Notes under the pieces: generated by a model
Databases searched by the model: none
Told to the model about the DNA's origin: nothing
The model's input: only the letters and a program-made list of their open reading frames with translations
Shown here: positions 21,299 through 32,165 of the stretch, piece after piece
Layout of the letters: every line of letters starts with the position of its first letter
Numbering within the stretch: position 1 is the first letter of the stretch
Program-made: the position numbers and the translations under genes
Assembly: GCA_038025085.1 (NCBI GenBank)
Contig: CM076148.1
Location: 35,384,501-35,448,500 of the forward strand
Length of the DNA: 64,000 bases
Reading direction: 5' to 3'
DNA from: Tetragonia tetragonoides
Taxonomy: Eukaryota; Streptophyta; Magnoliopsida; Caryophyllales; Aizoaceae

Positions 21299-22547
21299 GT
21301 AATTCCGACCATAACAGAATTAGTGATGTTTTTATTAAAAACAGAATTTAGATTACCTGGTGTGGACGTCAAATGGGCGGAGGCCCCTGTATCCATATAC
21401 CAACTGGGATCCTGGAGAGAAAGAGTGTTGAAGGCTTGCGGAAGGGAAATGGTAGGCGCAATTGGAGCAGCATATTGGTTGGCGGACGCAGGTGAAAACC
21501 AGGTCCATGGTGGTGGGACGGTGGCCGAGAATGCTGGAGGGGTGGCGTGTGGGCCCCGTCCGAGCACGCCGGGCGCAGGGGAGGGCGCCGGAACACGTGC
21601 CAAGGAAGGCTGAGGGGTGGCGGTTGAAGTGTTAGGCTGGTGCCAAGTAGGGGCTACGGGCCAGGGTGACGGCCAGTAGAAGGGTGGCCAGACCGGTTGT
21701 GCGAGTTGAGTCGCGTTTTGTGAAGTCCTAGCTTGTTGTGGTGTGGAGTTATGGCGCCCACGACCATTACTACTCCCTTTGTTATTATTCTTTTTGTTAT
21801 TGTCGGTGTGCCGAGGCATTGAGGGTGGTGGGGTAGATTGGGCTTCCGGTTGTGAGAGGGTAGGGTGAAGAGGATAGTGGAGGAGGATGAGTGATCAGTG
21901 TGGGAGGCTATGGGTTGTCGAGGTTTGGAAAGACGTTGTTCCTCGAGGAGGAGCATTGAACGAGCTTGAAGAAAAGAGGGGAAAGGATTGCGGTAGCGAA
22001 TGATGGGTCCCATATGTTCAAATTTTGAATTGAGACCATTTATAAGGTAAGTGACAAGATTCTTATCCGGGACAGGATTGTCAATATTGGCAAGAAGGTC
22101 AGAAAGGGTTTTAATGCGGTTGCAGTAGTCATGAACAGAGGACTCACCCATTTCAATATTGCGAAGCTCGTTGTCAAGCTGAATGGCACGAGCATCTTTG
22201 TTATCGCGAAAGAGGTTTTCAAGACTAAGCCATACCTCACGGGCAGTGCCGCCTTTCTTGAGAATCATTTGGAGAAGGGACTTGGTGATAGTCCCATACA
22301 TCCATAATTTGACAATACCATCAAGATGTTTCCACTCTATGTCAGTTTCTCCCGAAGGAATGGAAGTGCCGTCAAGATGACCAAGAACCCCAAAACTCAA
22401 GCAATGAGTTTCAAATAATTCTCGCCACGCATCATAGTTGAGTTCATCAAGGTCCAAGATAAGGGATATATAAGCCTTGATATTATTGATGCCATCAGGC
22501 TTTTCAGGATTGAGTGGTGGAGGAGGGTTGGTATTTTCTCGCGCCAT
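21299..22547 (-). pseudogene. Copia gag and protease start (frameshifted, pol deleted)
   Basis: The frame from 22547 begins MARENTNPPPPLNPEKPDGI and carries a UBN2-type Copia gag: YDAWRELFETHCLSFGVLGH, then IVKLWMYGTITKSLLQMILK, LDNELRNIEMGESSVHDYCN and IKTLSDLLANI. It runs to about 21654. The continuation is in another frame (21259-21819), with a Pro-rich linker and the aspartic protease motif WYMDTGASAHLT near the end. The frame then runs into the LTR. The zinc knuckle is not seen and all of integrase, RT and RNase H are absent. Confidence 0.88.
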
Positions 22548-23002
22548 GAGTACAGAGGTCTTTTTTTTTTTTTTTTTTGGAAACGAAAGGAGATAGGATT
22601 AGGTAAGGTGGACTAAGGGTAACTCACGAGGATAGGAGGCAAAGAGTTTGGCTGGGTGATTAAAATTAAGTGAGAAATGTTGTTGCTTTTTTTTTTTTTT
22701 TTTTTAGCCAAGTTTTGACTGGAAACTAAAAAAAAAAAAAAAAAAATAGAAAGTGAGGCAGTGGTTTAAGATAGAGAAGGGGATGAGAACTTGGCCAGAC
22801 CGCGACAGGGATGACGAGGGAGTGGGCGATGACGGCGGGAGAAGAACAGGGCAGATGGGTAGCGGTGGTGGCGGGAGGTCGTGAGGGCCGAAATTCTGGG
22901 CAGAAGTGACGAGAGGAGTGAGGTGGTCGTGAGGGCTCGAGTAACGGCGGCAGTGGAAGCGGATCTAATGGCCGGTCGAGAGCGGTCAGGTGTCTCGGAG
23001 AC
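22548..23002. other. Copia 5' untranslated-like region with homopolymers
   Basis: This holds T runs at 22561-22578 and 22688-22705 and an A run at 22730-22746, followed by a G-rich stretch. No tRNA primer-binding site was found next to it, so the original 5' LTR junction has been lost. Confidence 0.4.
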
Positions 23003-23450
23003 AGTGAAAAAACAAAGGTTCGGGTTTTTTTTTGAGACGGAGGAAGTAGTAAATTAAAGATTGTGAACCAGTTCATAAAACCAAGAACTTGCCCAAATTT
23101 TTGAGAATTTGTATAATCATTATTCATTAGAGAAAAAGGACAGCTTTTCAAATGCTTTCTCGGTCTTGGCACTCGTGGATGGCGAAGACCCTGCTAACTT
23201 GCCCTCTTCCATTAGTGATTCAGGTAATTCATTTCTGCGTTCTTGTTAATTGTTCAACTGTATGATTTTGTTTTTGATGACATTTGATTAGCAAATGTTG
23301 CATTCTTTGTGTTCAATTTAGTATTTTTGTGTCAGAATTGGGTTAGATTCAGATTTTGGTTTTTGCTGCTTTTTGGTTAGCAAATGTTGAAATCTTTGTG
23401 TTCAATTTAGTATTTTTTGTGTCACTGTTGGGTTAGTTTCAGAGGGTACA
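23003..23450. repeat. Duplicate of 19425-19869 (Stowaway end plus oligoribonuclease exon 1)
   Basis: Almost identical text from the right part of the Stowaway MITE, through the exon encoding KDSFSNAFSVLALVDGEDP, to the gttgggttagtttcagaggg phrase in the following intron. It lies inside the Copia boundaries, so host-derived sequence was moved there after or during the rearrangement. Confidence 0.9.
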
Positions 23451-25480
23451 TGTGGGTATATAAAAGGGTTAACTTGTTTTAGTATGAGAAAGTTATGAAA
23501 GAAGTGAACCCAGAATTATTGATTTTGCATGAAAGTAAAAATTTGGTGTTTTGGGATCTCTTTGCAATTAATGTTTCTTTTGGGTTTAGGGTTTGAAGTT
23601 GTATGACTTGTGGTTGGGTATGTTGGAAGTAGATGGGTGACTGCCTAAGTGCTATCAGATTCAAGCGTCGGGTTTTGATATTTTTGGGGCATGAGATTAT
23701 GTATAAAGGGTCTAATAACGATAAAAAAAATAATGTATAAAGGGTCTAATTGATCCGTACGTATCTCTCTTTGTCGAATGGCCCTTTATTTTGATGGGAG
23801 AACGGATCATAATACATCTTGGATGCTTTGGTAAGATTAGCTACTTAATTCTATCAAATTGAAGATTCTGCTTTCGGGAAACAGATGGTGTATGGAGAAC
23901 ATGGCCATCAGGGGGCCTCGACCAATGCCCAAATTCTTAAAAGGAAGAAACTTGGTAAAAAGAGGCCTAAGAGGGACAAGGAATGTGGATTATAGATCTT
24001 GCTCAACGGCAATAACAGCCTTCTATTTATGTACTTCCACCCTTAAGGGAATTTGCTGAAGGATTCTTTATGAGTGGTAGCCATCTTCTAGTTTCTTTCG
24101 AGCAAGATGTATGAGACTCATCCTGTAAATACTTTTCCCACTTTCCTGTTGTGTAGTATCCATCGTCTCTCCTTTTCGGCCTCTCCTTCTCTATTCTTAT
24201 GCTTAACTACATGGATTCTAGCTCGTCAACTTGTTCTGATGATGACAGTTTGAGTTCTCTTGGTAGTGATGGTGGTGATAATGGCGTGGACTTTAGTGAG
24301 CTATTGAAAGAATCTAAGAAAATGGGTTCTTCCATTCTTGATGATGATAGTTTTGGCTATGGGATTGTTCAGATTTCGGTATTGAGGAGAGCGGATTAAT
24401 GGAAGCTTTGAAAGTTGTTGATAGTTCATCCAATGACTAGTTTTTCAAGAAATAATACCAATTTCGGGAGGAGGGAAAAATCAGCACAGAGAAGAAAGTC
24501 ATCCGAATTCTAGAAGGCCTTTGCAATGATGGCACTATGCGAAGACCTTCTAATGGTTAATTTTGGTGTTTTAGGTGGTTTGTTTCTCTTGCATGTCGTT
24601 GGTTTGTGGCGTTGGTTCGTTGCTTCAAAGGTTTCATTCAAGTGGTTTAGTAGTTTGAGATTCATCTTTGGTTTCTACTTCTCTTGTAGTTCCGCTTCTT
24701 ATTTCTTGACTCACTTAGGTGTTTGTGATTTTAGCCTTGTGGCGTTGAGTAGGGGTATGTAGTTTCATTTTATTGGGTTGTTTGAGATTTTAGCTTCAAT
24801 AGGTGTATGAGCTTCGACTTCTTTTCTCATCCTTTTATTAATATGGACTTGAAAAAAAGAAGCATTTGGCCACTAGAACCTCTAGGTTCCATCTCTCATC
24901 CCTGCTTTGTCACTCTGGTTGTTTCCCTGTTTCATGCTTTCTCCTTTAGTACTAGGAATCTTCTATAAACAGAGTGATTCTATCGTTCTTTTGATTGCAA
25001 TTGCAAGACAAGGATCTGTCTTATAAAATAAGGTCAAAAATATTCATTGCAGTTGACTTGATTCATAATACATCATATTCATGGCTAAAGAATTTATTTC
25101 TAAAGACAATACTGCTGTTAAGCATATTCAATTGTGATGCTTTTAGTGTTATAAATTGGACCTCATATCAACTTGAAATTTTAGTTATCACTACAAGAAC
25201 CTCAACTTTTGTGTTACTTGAGTTTAAAGACCACAGCTTTCTTAGCATTTCTCTTAAAACTGCCCCATCCACTCTCTTTGTTACCAAGTAGATCTTACTT
25301 CTCTACTCTCTAGCAATTTGTAAATTATGGGGGTGCATAGTGTTACCATCTAGAGAATCACAGCTTTAAGAAGTTCACTGTTCCTGTTACCTTCTGGATA
25401 ATCACAGCTTTAAGAACTTTACAGTTTCTTTCACATAGAGAAGATGAAATAATTAAACATATTCAGATCAGTTGCTCAGC
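23451..25480. other. Stretch without recognisable genes
   Basis: About 2 kb inside the rearranged Copia interval. Short frames occur (24199-24399 is rich in Asp and Ser: SSSSTCSDDDSLSSLGSDGG) but none is matched to a family I recognise. A short internal repeat of the taatcacagctttaagaa phrase is seen near 25355 and 25400. Confidence 0.4.
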
Positions 25481-25659
25481 CATGGTTTAAGTTTAGCCAT
25501 GGTTATCTCCATATAGAACGTGTATCTAGTACAATTCTGATTTTAGAATCAATAGCTGATGATTCATTAGAACAAACTGAGCATTTATACCAATGATTCA
25601 TGGTCTTGAACTTTTCCTCTTTGCTTCTGTGCAGGTTTAAATATTGAAGTTGATCGAAT
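25481..25659. repeat. Duplicate of 20508-20690 (before oligoribonuclease exon)
   Basis: The text from ctcagccatggtttaagttt through gcttctgtgcag to tgaagttgatcgaataa repeats the intron end and first 27 bases of the oligoribonuclease exon at 20663. It stops at gatcgaata, where LTR sequence begins. Confidence 0.9.
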
Positions 25660-25783
25660 AACAACCCCTGGCTACTGTTCTAACAAACTCTCAGTTTGTA
25701 ACAGAACTATAACAAACTTCTATGCTGATCTGTACAATAAATAGTAAGTAATTCCAACAGTATCCATTCCTTGCTACTCATTC

Positions 25784-26656
25784 TTATACCTCAGGACGTC
25801 TCTGAACAGCTTCGTCTTCTTGACTTGTACTACGAAATATAAGATGACGAAATTTTTCTTGCCAATTACTCACAAAGGTCTCAATAGGAATGTCGCAAAT
25901 CAGTTCCTTTAAGTGAGTGTATATTCTAGGAGCTCTTGACAGGAGGAAGAGAACCCAGATGCTTAGAAATATCCAGCCAAGAAGTAGGTTGACCATGAAT
26001 AACAAAATGATTATTGCAAGAACTCCCACCGGAGGAGCCATGTGATTAAATGTAGAGTGGTACTTAAGAAAGCGAGGTACCCATCTCGCCAAATGTGTTG
26101 CAACATAAACTAAGAGTACAGTTATGAATACGTTGATCAGCATCATTGCATAGTGTTTCTCGACTCCGTCCACTGGCCGCACCTGGCTTAGATATTGAAG
26201 AACTCCGGCTAACATTTGCATGACGAAAATGATCGAAAGGTTCCATTCAGAATAGTAATTTTTCAGGAGATTACTTGCAGAGCCGTTTTCACTGAAATTA
26301 ATAAAACATCCAAATTCCAATGGTAAATGTCAATTGGCAAAGTTTCATAATTTAATTGGCATATAAATGTTAAAATTCTTGTTTTTTTTATACCATATAG
26401 TACGAAGTAAAGTATAAAACAAGTAGAGATCGTCAGTTTTCACATGAATGACGCGCTAGTTTAGTTTGCCTAAATTCAGCTCATGAGCCTCAATTAATCA
26501 TCAAGAATTGAATGTACTGAAAATGTATGAGAGAAGGAAATTAAAAGATGAAGAAAGAGAGGTGATTAACCTGGTCTCATCAACTCCATTTCTGGTACTA
26601 ATATAGCTCGCCTGTATTCTCGCCCTCGATGCTTTATTATCCTCCATTGCTGACAT
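25784..26656 (-). CDS. Unrecognised four-span membrane protein, copy A
   Basis: Two exons, 26571-26656 and 25784-26291 (donor gttaat, acceptor tttcag, frame kept), give 197 residues starting MSAMEDNKAS. Hydrophobic segments lie at about residues 47-64, 76-99, 114-130 and 131-147, the last two nearly continuous. Both ends are polar, with a basic and acidic C-terminal tail ending VQRRPEV. No signal peptide or known motif is visible and I do not recognise the family. The near-identical paralogue at 48437-49235 keeps the frame, which argues for a real gene. A Copia element begins 19 bp after the stop codon, so the native 3' UTR has been replaced. An in-frame second ATG lies three codons on. Confidence 0.75.
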
Positions 26657-27098
26657 CTATTCCAAAACTAAGCTCTCTACCTAGAATTAGATGGCTGTGT
26701 TTTTAATGCAAAACCCAACGGAAATAATTATATTTATAGGAATTTCGAAGGAAAGTTCTAATTTCAGCAATTTCAGTTTCCAATTTCATCAATAAGATCC
26801 ACGGAAATAACGAGGAAAGGGAGCGAAAACGAATCCTAATCCACTGGATGGCCAATTTTAGGAGTCATAGAAATTTAGTATGTTATTGAATCTTAAGGTA
26901 CCGCAGGAAGGGGCCCATTGATCAAGTAGTCCAATGATCGATTTCTGTTCATACTGAATTCGAAATTACACTCGTGTCATTTATTGTTATTAACCAGGTT
27001 GTACATATGTGGCATCTACATGTAATCTTCACCCGAACATTCCCTCTAAAGTGTCATCCTACATGTCATCACCGCCAGAAAATGACCCAACTTTTGTA

Positions 27099-27700
27099 AG
27101 ACATATATCTCATTTTGAAGATTTTTTTCAAATCCAATCCATTGAATCAAGATTTATAATTTTTTGACTTACATAACTAAAGTTTTTTATTTATTTATTT
27201 TGTAATATAAAAAAAACTAATAAACATGTAATAAAGCCAACTAATGATAAGGCTTTAATGAGTGACACTTTGATGGTGGGTTGTTAGGCTATGTGGCAAG
27301 CTTTGCTTACGTGACGCTTAAGAGTCATCATCACACGAATTTACACCCCCTACAAGGCGTCCTACGTGTCGTGCCCACACGAATTGGACTCACTTATACG
27401 TATACCGATGTGGCGCCTATGTGTCATCTTCACACGAATATATCCCTCACATGTGGCGTCTCACATGTCATCGTTCCACGAAAAGAACCCAACTTTATAA
27501 GATATAGTAGATATGCATCTCATTTTGAAGTATTTTTCAAACCTGGTCCAATGGATGAAGAATTATAATTTTTAAAGTTGCGTAACAAAAGTTATTTTAT
27601 TTTATAATCTTAACAAAATAATAATAAGTATAATATGTTGTATTTATGAAGTCAAATAATGATTATTAATTAATGCTTGACACACTTGGATAGAGGCTTA
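27099..27700. repeat. Two degenerate units of about 410 bp
   Basis: Both units have atctcattttgaag, then tttttcaaa, a ccaatgga-like phrase, tataattttt and an AT-rich end leading to a tgacac..tt phrase. Similarity is clear but only moderate. Confidence 0.55.
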
Positions 27701-27821
27701 GGTGGCAGCATACGTGTCATCACCACACGAACTTGGCGCTTACGTGGCATCTTAGGTGTCATCCCCACACGATTTTAGGCGCTTGCGTGGCATCCCACGT
27801 ATCATGACCACACGAAATAAA

Positions 27822-27822
<1 letters not shown>

Positions 27823-27888
<66 letters not shown>
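27823..27888. repeat. (AT)n microsatellite
   Basis: About 64 bp of uninterrupted AT dinucleotides. Confidence 0.97.
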
Positions 27889-27891
<3 letters not shown>

Positions 27892-28947
27892 TCCAATAAA
27901 AAAAACATTACTAAGATAATAGTAGAATACGTTATCATAATATAATTATTTATCTTCCAATTACCCCAAAGACATGCATTCCCTCTACTTTCCAACCTTT
28001 CTCATACTCTTCTTGTTTTGGGGATCATAGGATGAAGTTGGAGTACAAGTGATAAGTGTCCCACACTCTTATAACTCAGTAGTCAATGGTTTAAAATCTC
28101 ATCCATGTTGAGAGAATAAATTATTGTTTATCATTCTTTGCAGGGAGGTCTACTCCTATGTTTGAACTCGTTAGCCCATCTTAGATGGGTTGTCTTGCTC
28201 GGTGTATGTGATTTGCGGGCTATTAATTGAATTGCATGCGCTCTTGTATAAAAAAATAGCTTTAGGAGCCTATGTCGATGCAGATTATCTTCTCCAATCA
28301 ATCCCTCAAAATCACACATAATATAAGACAATTTTTTATTTTTTTTGGTCTTTGTGGGTTATTACACTAAACACTACACCATTTTAATTAGAGGGAATCT
28401 TGATGCTCGTCTATTATTTAAACTCTTTTCTACCACTAATTTATATTTATATGTTTTCCGTAGCCATCAAATCCAACGTAGTTTTTATGGTGGACTTGCA
28501 AACGGTAGACTCATTGAAATTTAGTATGGTATTGAATCTTAAGGTACCGCAGGAAGGGGCCCATTGATCAAGTAACTAATAAGAGAGGGATGTGATGTGT
28601 TGCCTTGGAGTCAAGAAGGCTCATCAGTATTGACAGAATTGCAATTCTTAATGTTTCCCAGCCTTCCTTAGGTGCCTCTGCCTGTAGGAGAAAAGAAGCA
28701 GGTGTCAATACATGAAAATGATTTTGTGTTTTGTTTTCATAAATTCTATGGTTTCTGTTTTTGACTGACGTCTTGTCTCTTGATGCAAGTGACTAAGTGA
28801 GGTTGTTATATTACAGCTCACCATAGTTAATTATGTGTGTATATACAAGAACTATAGTGAAATAGTTTTTCCATGGAGGCAAATAACCCATTGCTTTACA
28901 ACTTACCTGGATATATTACAAAATGTCCCTACATTTGAGCAAGTAGA

Positions 28948-30444
28948 CTAGTGTTTTCCATTAGAGTATATGATTTTTGAAGGATGGACTTGGAACTGCT
29001 GGTATCTGGGTGAAACAGCAGCCAATATTACTAGGCCACTGAGAAAGGCTAAGCTCAGTCCAAGGCTATTGACAACAAAGGATTCTGAACCACGTTTCGG
29101 AACATTTCTCTTTGCTTGGATAAATGTCAATTTCTCTAGCAGCCCTGTCTCTGCCGTTGCAACGGCTAAACCATAGGTATAGAGGCCGAGAAAGACGTGC
29201 CATGGCAGAATCATCACTCTCACTCTGCGCGTCTCTCCTCTATGCCAAAAGCTCAGGAAACCCATTATCCACTGTATAATCAGAGATGAACAAACGTTAT
29301 ACACCTGTATCAGAAATCTTATAAACAGGTGTGTATGTCGAAATGTAGCATATCATCACACAGATAGCCCCACTCTTGTTCACAGACAAGAGTGGACTAG
29401 TGGCTGATCAGCGACCACCCCTTTCTCTCTAGTGGAGACAACATCATGGTTCGTGTAAAAAACAAGAGCTAGCCTTGTGTGTGAACTCTACTGAATCCAT
29501 TATCCATTACAGACAAACCATTCCTTCTCAGTTCTAAACCACTAACAAAGTTCACATTTGTTCAAATGCTGGGGAAGATCAATGTCATGTTTATATGACT
29601 TGCATGATAAATCCTTTATCCTTAAGTGTACTGAAAATCGTGGTCTTGTAGAAATCTTATGAGATCGAAGAGATTAAAAAGTTGCTCAACCCCAAACAAA
29701 GCTCTGATTTTGGCCTTAGGATCAAATTCTACTCAATTGTCTACTATGCCTCCCACCACACCATAAGTCCACACAACAAGGGTTTGATTACAGCCTGATG
29801 GCCTTAATTTTTACACATGTTTTTAAGCATAAATAGAAAGAAATCAAACCTGAAGGGCAAAAAGGGAGACACAAATCAAACCCATCCAAGAATGGAGGCT
29901 GTAGAAATTGGCCACAATCCCATCTTGGCCTTGGAATTTTGTCCAAATCCCAAATATCCCACATGCCAATGCCACTCCTTGCATTCCCAAATGCACTGTT
30001 TTCTTCATATTTCTTGATCCTGGAAACCACTTATGAACCAAAATAGCTGATAAAAAATTCAAAAAAAACAAAACCCACAAAAGCAATCAAATTAAACCCA
30101 TTTTGATGGAAAGAAAGAAACAAAAAATTTATAATGTGAGTGTCACTTAATTACCTTCTCCACTGGTAAGTATGAACCCAATTACCATTAGCAAAGGATG
30201 AAGAACCTGTAAAACCCAGAAAATCCCACATTGTTAACATCAATTTAAGCTCAAAACAAGCACATTGTTTCCAAGAGAGAGAGAGGGTTTAAAGGCTTAC
30301 AGCATAGGTAAAGTGGTTGTGGGTTGAGAGAGAGTGGGGAATGAAGCTTGTTTTGAAGGCAAGAACCCAGATAAGAACGAGCATTACTACTAAAACACCT
30401 GATATTCTGGTACATACAAAAAGGGAAAGTAATGAAGATGATAT
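28948..30444 (-). CDS. Cytochrome b561 (transmembrane ascorbate ferrireductase type), start codon changed
   Basis: Four exons in phase: 30301-30444, 30155-30206, 29850-30046 and 28948-29271, giving 238 residues, the usual length for plant CYB561 proteins; it looks most like Arabidopsis CYB561D (At1g26100). The four heme-ligand histidines are present: H51 (VLHPLLM), H84 (KKTVHLG), H117 (YSLHSWMG) and H156 (LPWHVFLG). The protein is expected to pass electrons from ascorbate across an endomembrane through six helices. The family N-terminus (xSSSLLSLFVCTRISG) is in frame, but the expected ATG at 30444-30442 reads ATA and an upstream stop (TAA) lies close by. The next in-frame ATG is 20 codons on, within helix 1. 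Either the reference has a start-loss, an upstream exon supplies the start, or the later Met is used. Confidence 0.88.
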
Positions 30445-30880
30445 TGTTGTTTAGATTTGTAAACTGTTGGATATGATGCACTCAACTTTCACCCAAGAAA
30501 GTGTAAAACAAAAACAGGGAAACTGCAATGGGGCCATTTTTTTTTTCCTTTTATAAGGCAAGAAAATCGACCACGAATGACCAAGAGTCACTAACTGATA
30601 AGAGTACAAAGTATCTTTGTGAGTTTTGTTTTTTGCTCATAATCTTTGTGAGTTAAAGGTCACAAAATAAAGCTATAACGGACATAAAAGAATAAAGGAG
30701 AGTGGGACACAACACACCGCCTACTTTTTTCCGGTAATTTGGTACCCCAATTCTTGGAGTTTTACGGGAAAAAAAGAAATTGTCTTGATAAATCAGCATT
30801 AGTACGATTTTTCAATTTATAGGTGCTGATGTGGAAAACTAAGTGAGGGACTAAGTGGGCATTTCACATATGCTCTAAAG

Positions 30881-31174
30881 TAGAGTTGGGCAACTGGGCG
30901 GGTTGGCCCATTTAATAAATGGGGCGGGGCGGGTTAGACTTTATTTGTAAGTTGGGCGGGTTAGGCCGGTCCGTTTAAAATTTAGAAAGTGTTTTTTGAT
31001 TAAAAAAATATTAAATGTATCAGCTCATTTGCGACCCGCTATGACCCGCTTAATTTTTAAATAGACTGGCCCTTTTCGACCCGCCCATTTATAAATGGTA
31101 AGCGGGTCATGACTCGCCATGAGGCGGGGCGGGGTGGGTCGGCTACAGAGGCCCCGCCCACTTGCCCATGTCTA
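30881..31174. mobile_element. hAT-type MITE, GGGCGGG-rich
   Basis: 294 bp with inverted ends TAGAGTTGGGCAACTGGGCG and the complement of CGCCCACTTGCCCATGTCTA. The 8-bp flanks are ctctaaag (30873-30880) and ttctaaag (31175-31182), 7 of 8 matching. The interior repeats ggcgggtt/acccgcc motifs and holds no frame. It lies upstream of the cytochrome b561 gene. Confidence 0.75.
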
Positions 31175-31389
31175 TTCTAAAGCAACCAAACCCTCAAACC
31201 ATTCTCTCTGTCTCACTCACCCTCAAACACTTCTCTCGCTCCACCACCACCATAGCCACAACTCTCTCTCTCGGGAACAAACACCCACTTCACGTAGTTG
31301 TCGCAGACAATTGCGAAAGAAGAAATTAATCGTAGTAGGCGTCGATGTTTCATAGGTGGTGGATAATTCCATGTGCAATTAGTGGTTAA

Positions 31390-31600
31390 TGACATGATCA
31401 GTGGTGGATTTGATGACCAGGTCATGATTAATGCCATTAGCAGGTGGTGATTAATGTAATTAGCAGGTTGTGATTAATGTTATTAGTAGGTCGGCAATAA
31501 TGCCACTAGCAGGTATTGAATAATGCTAGCAATGAATCTTGGTAGGTCGTGAATAAAGGCATTAACAGGTTGTGAATGAAGCCATTAGCAGTCTTGGTCT
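31390..31600. repeat. Minisatellite of about 25-29 bp units
   Basis: Some seven degenerate units of the form aggt.gtgattaatg..attag are laid head to tail (gtgattaatgccattagcag and variants). There is no coding sense. Confidence 0.7.
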
Positions 31601-32034
31601 GAATGAAATATACGCTGAGTAAATATAATATATCGTACTAAATACACTCGAGTACATACAAAAATTTACCTAGAATAAGCCTTTATAGGTAGTCTGAGAA
31701 AATTTTCTATTTTGAAGAGCTAGAGCCCAATAGTTTCTTCTTGTGTAAAAGATATTGTACTTCATTACACCGGTTCGGCTCACAGTCCCTTTTTTTACTT
31801 TTTTGTTACCCAGTGGGTTAATGATTGGATTCGACCGCCTAGGTGTCTGGTTTCCGGTTGAACTGAAGGGTCTGGTTCGATTTTAAAAACATTGGTGAAT
31901 TTAAGGCTATTCAAGCACCTAAGTAAAAACCTGCAAGTCGAGCGCCTCGTCACACTTTTCTTGTTTTTATTGCTATGCAAGCCCACGTCTCACTAACCAG
32001 CCCGTCTCAATACTCATATTGTATCATATAATAG

Positions 32035-32165
32035 CCTAGAGAGTTTAGGTTGGTCTAGTGATTTGAATTTTGATTTTTTTATCTATCATCAAAGTTCAAA
32101 TTCCACTAAGGGTATTTGGTATTCCTTTTCCCTTATTTCTCCTTCTCCCTAAAACAGCGAAGTTC
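32035..32165 (+). repeat. SINE-like fragment
   Basis: This stretch resembles the first part of the SINE at 2058-2258: ttggtctagtgatttgaatt, then an interior with aagttcaaattccactaagg (B-box-like) and a ggtattccttttcccttatt stretch. The tail region and target duplications are not recognisable. Confidence 0.55.

Larger units (their letters stand above)
20998..25759 (-). mobile_element. Rearranged Copia LTR element (minus orientation)
   Basis: The left end is a complete LTR (20998-21298, minus strand TGTTGGAATT...GATCAACA). The right end is the first 100 bp of a second LTR (25660-25759). Both outer edges are flanked by GTATC (20993-20997 and 25760-25764), a 5-bp target duplication, and joined they reproduce the sequence at 18190-18295. 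Inside are a gag plus protease start (21299-22547), then material duplicated from the left flank (oligoribonuclease exon 1 and surroundings) and about 2 kb of unplaced sequence. The integrase, RT and RNase H are missing. The second LTR was cut at an aacaa microhomology. Confidence 0.75.
26871..28574. repeat. Segment bounded by 60-bp direct repeats
   Basis: The phrase gaatcttaaggtaccgcagg with its flanks occurs at about 26871-26930 and 28514-28574, almost unchanged. The sequence between may be an inserted or duplicated block. The repeats are too long for an ordinary target duplication and no terminal inverted repeats were found. Confidence 0.6.
26657..28947. other. Intergenic region with degenerate repeats
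   Basis: No gene recognised. It contains a 60-bp direct repeat (26871 and 28514), two degenerate copies of a 410-bp unit (27099 and 27510), many cacgtgtcatc..cacacgaa phrases, and a long AT microsatellite at 27823-27888. Confidence 0.5.

Noticed and set aside
21323..21613. Plus-strand frame across the Copia gag
   Set aside because: The minus strand carries gag and protease motifs in this interval, so the plus-strand frame is a shadow.
27823..27888. Long AT tract as a replication origin or CRISPR-like array
   Set aside because: Simple dinucleotide microsatellite in a plant nuclear context; no spacers or unique repeats.
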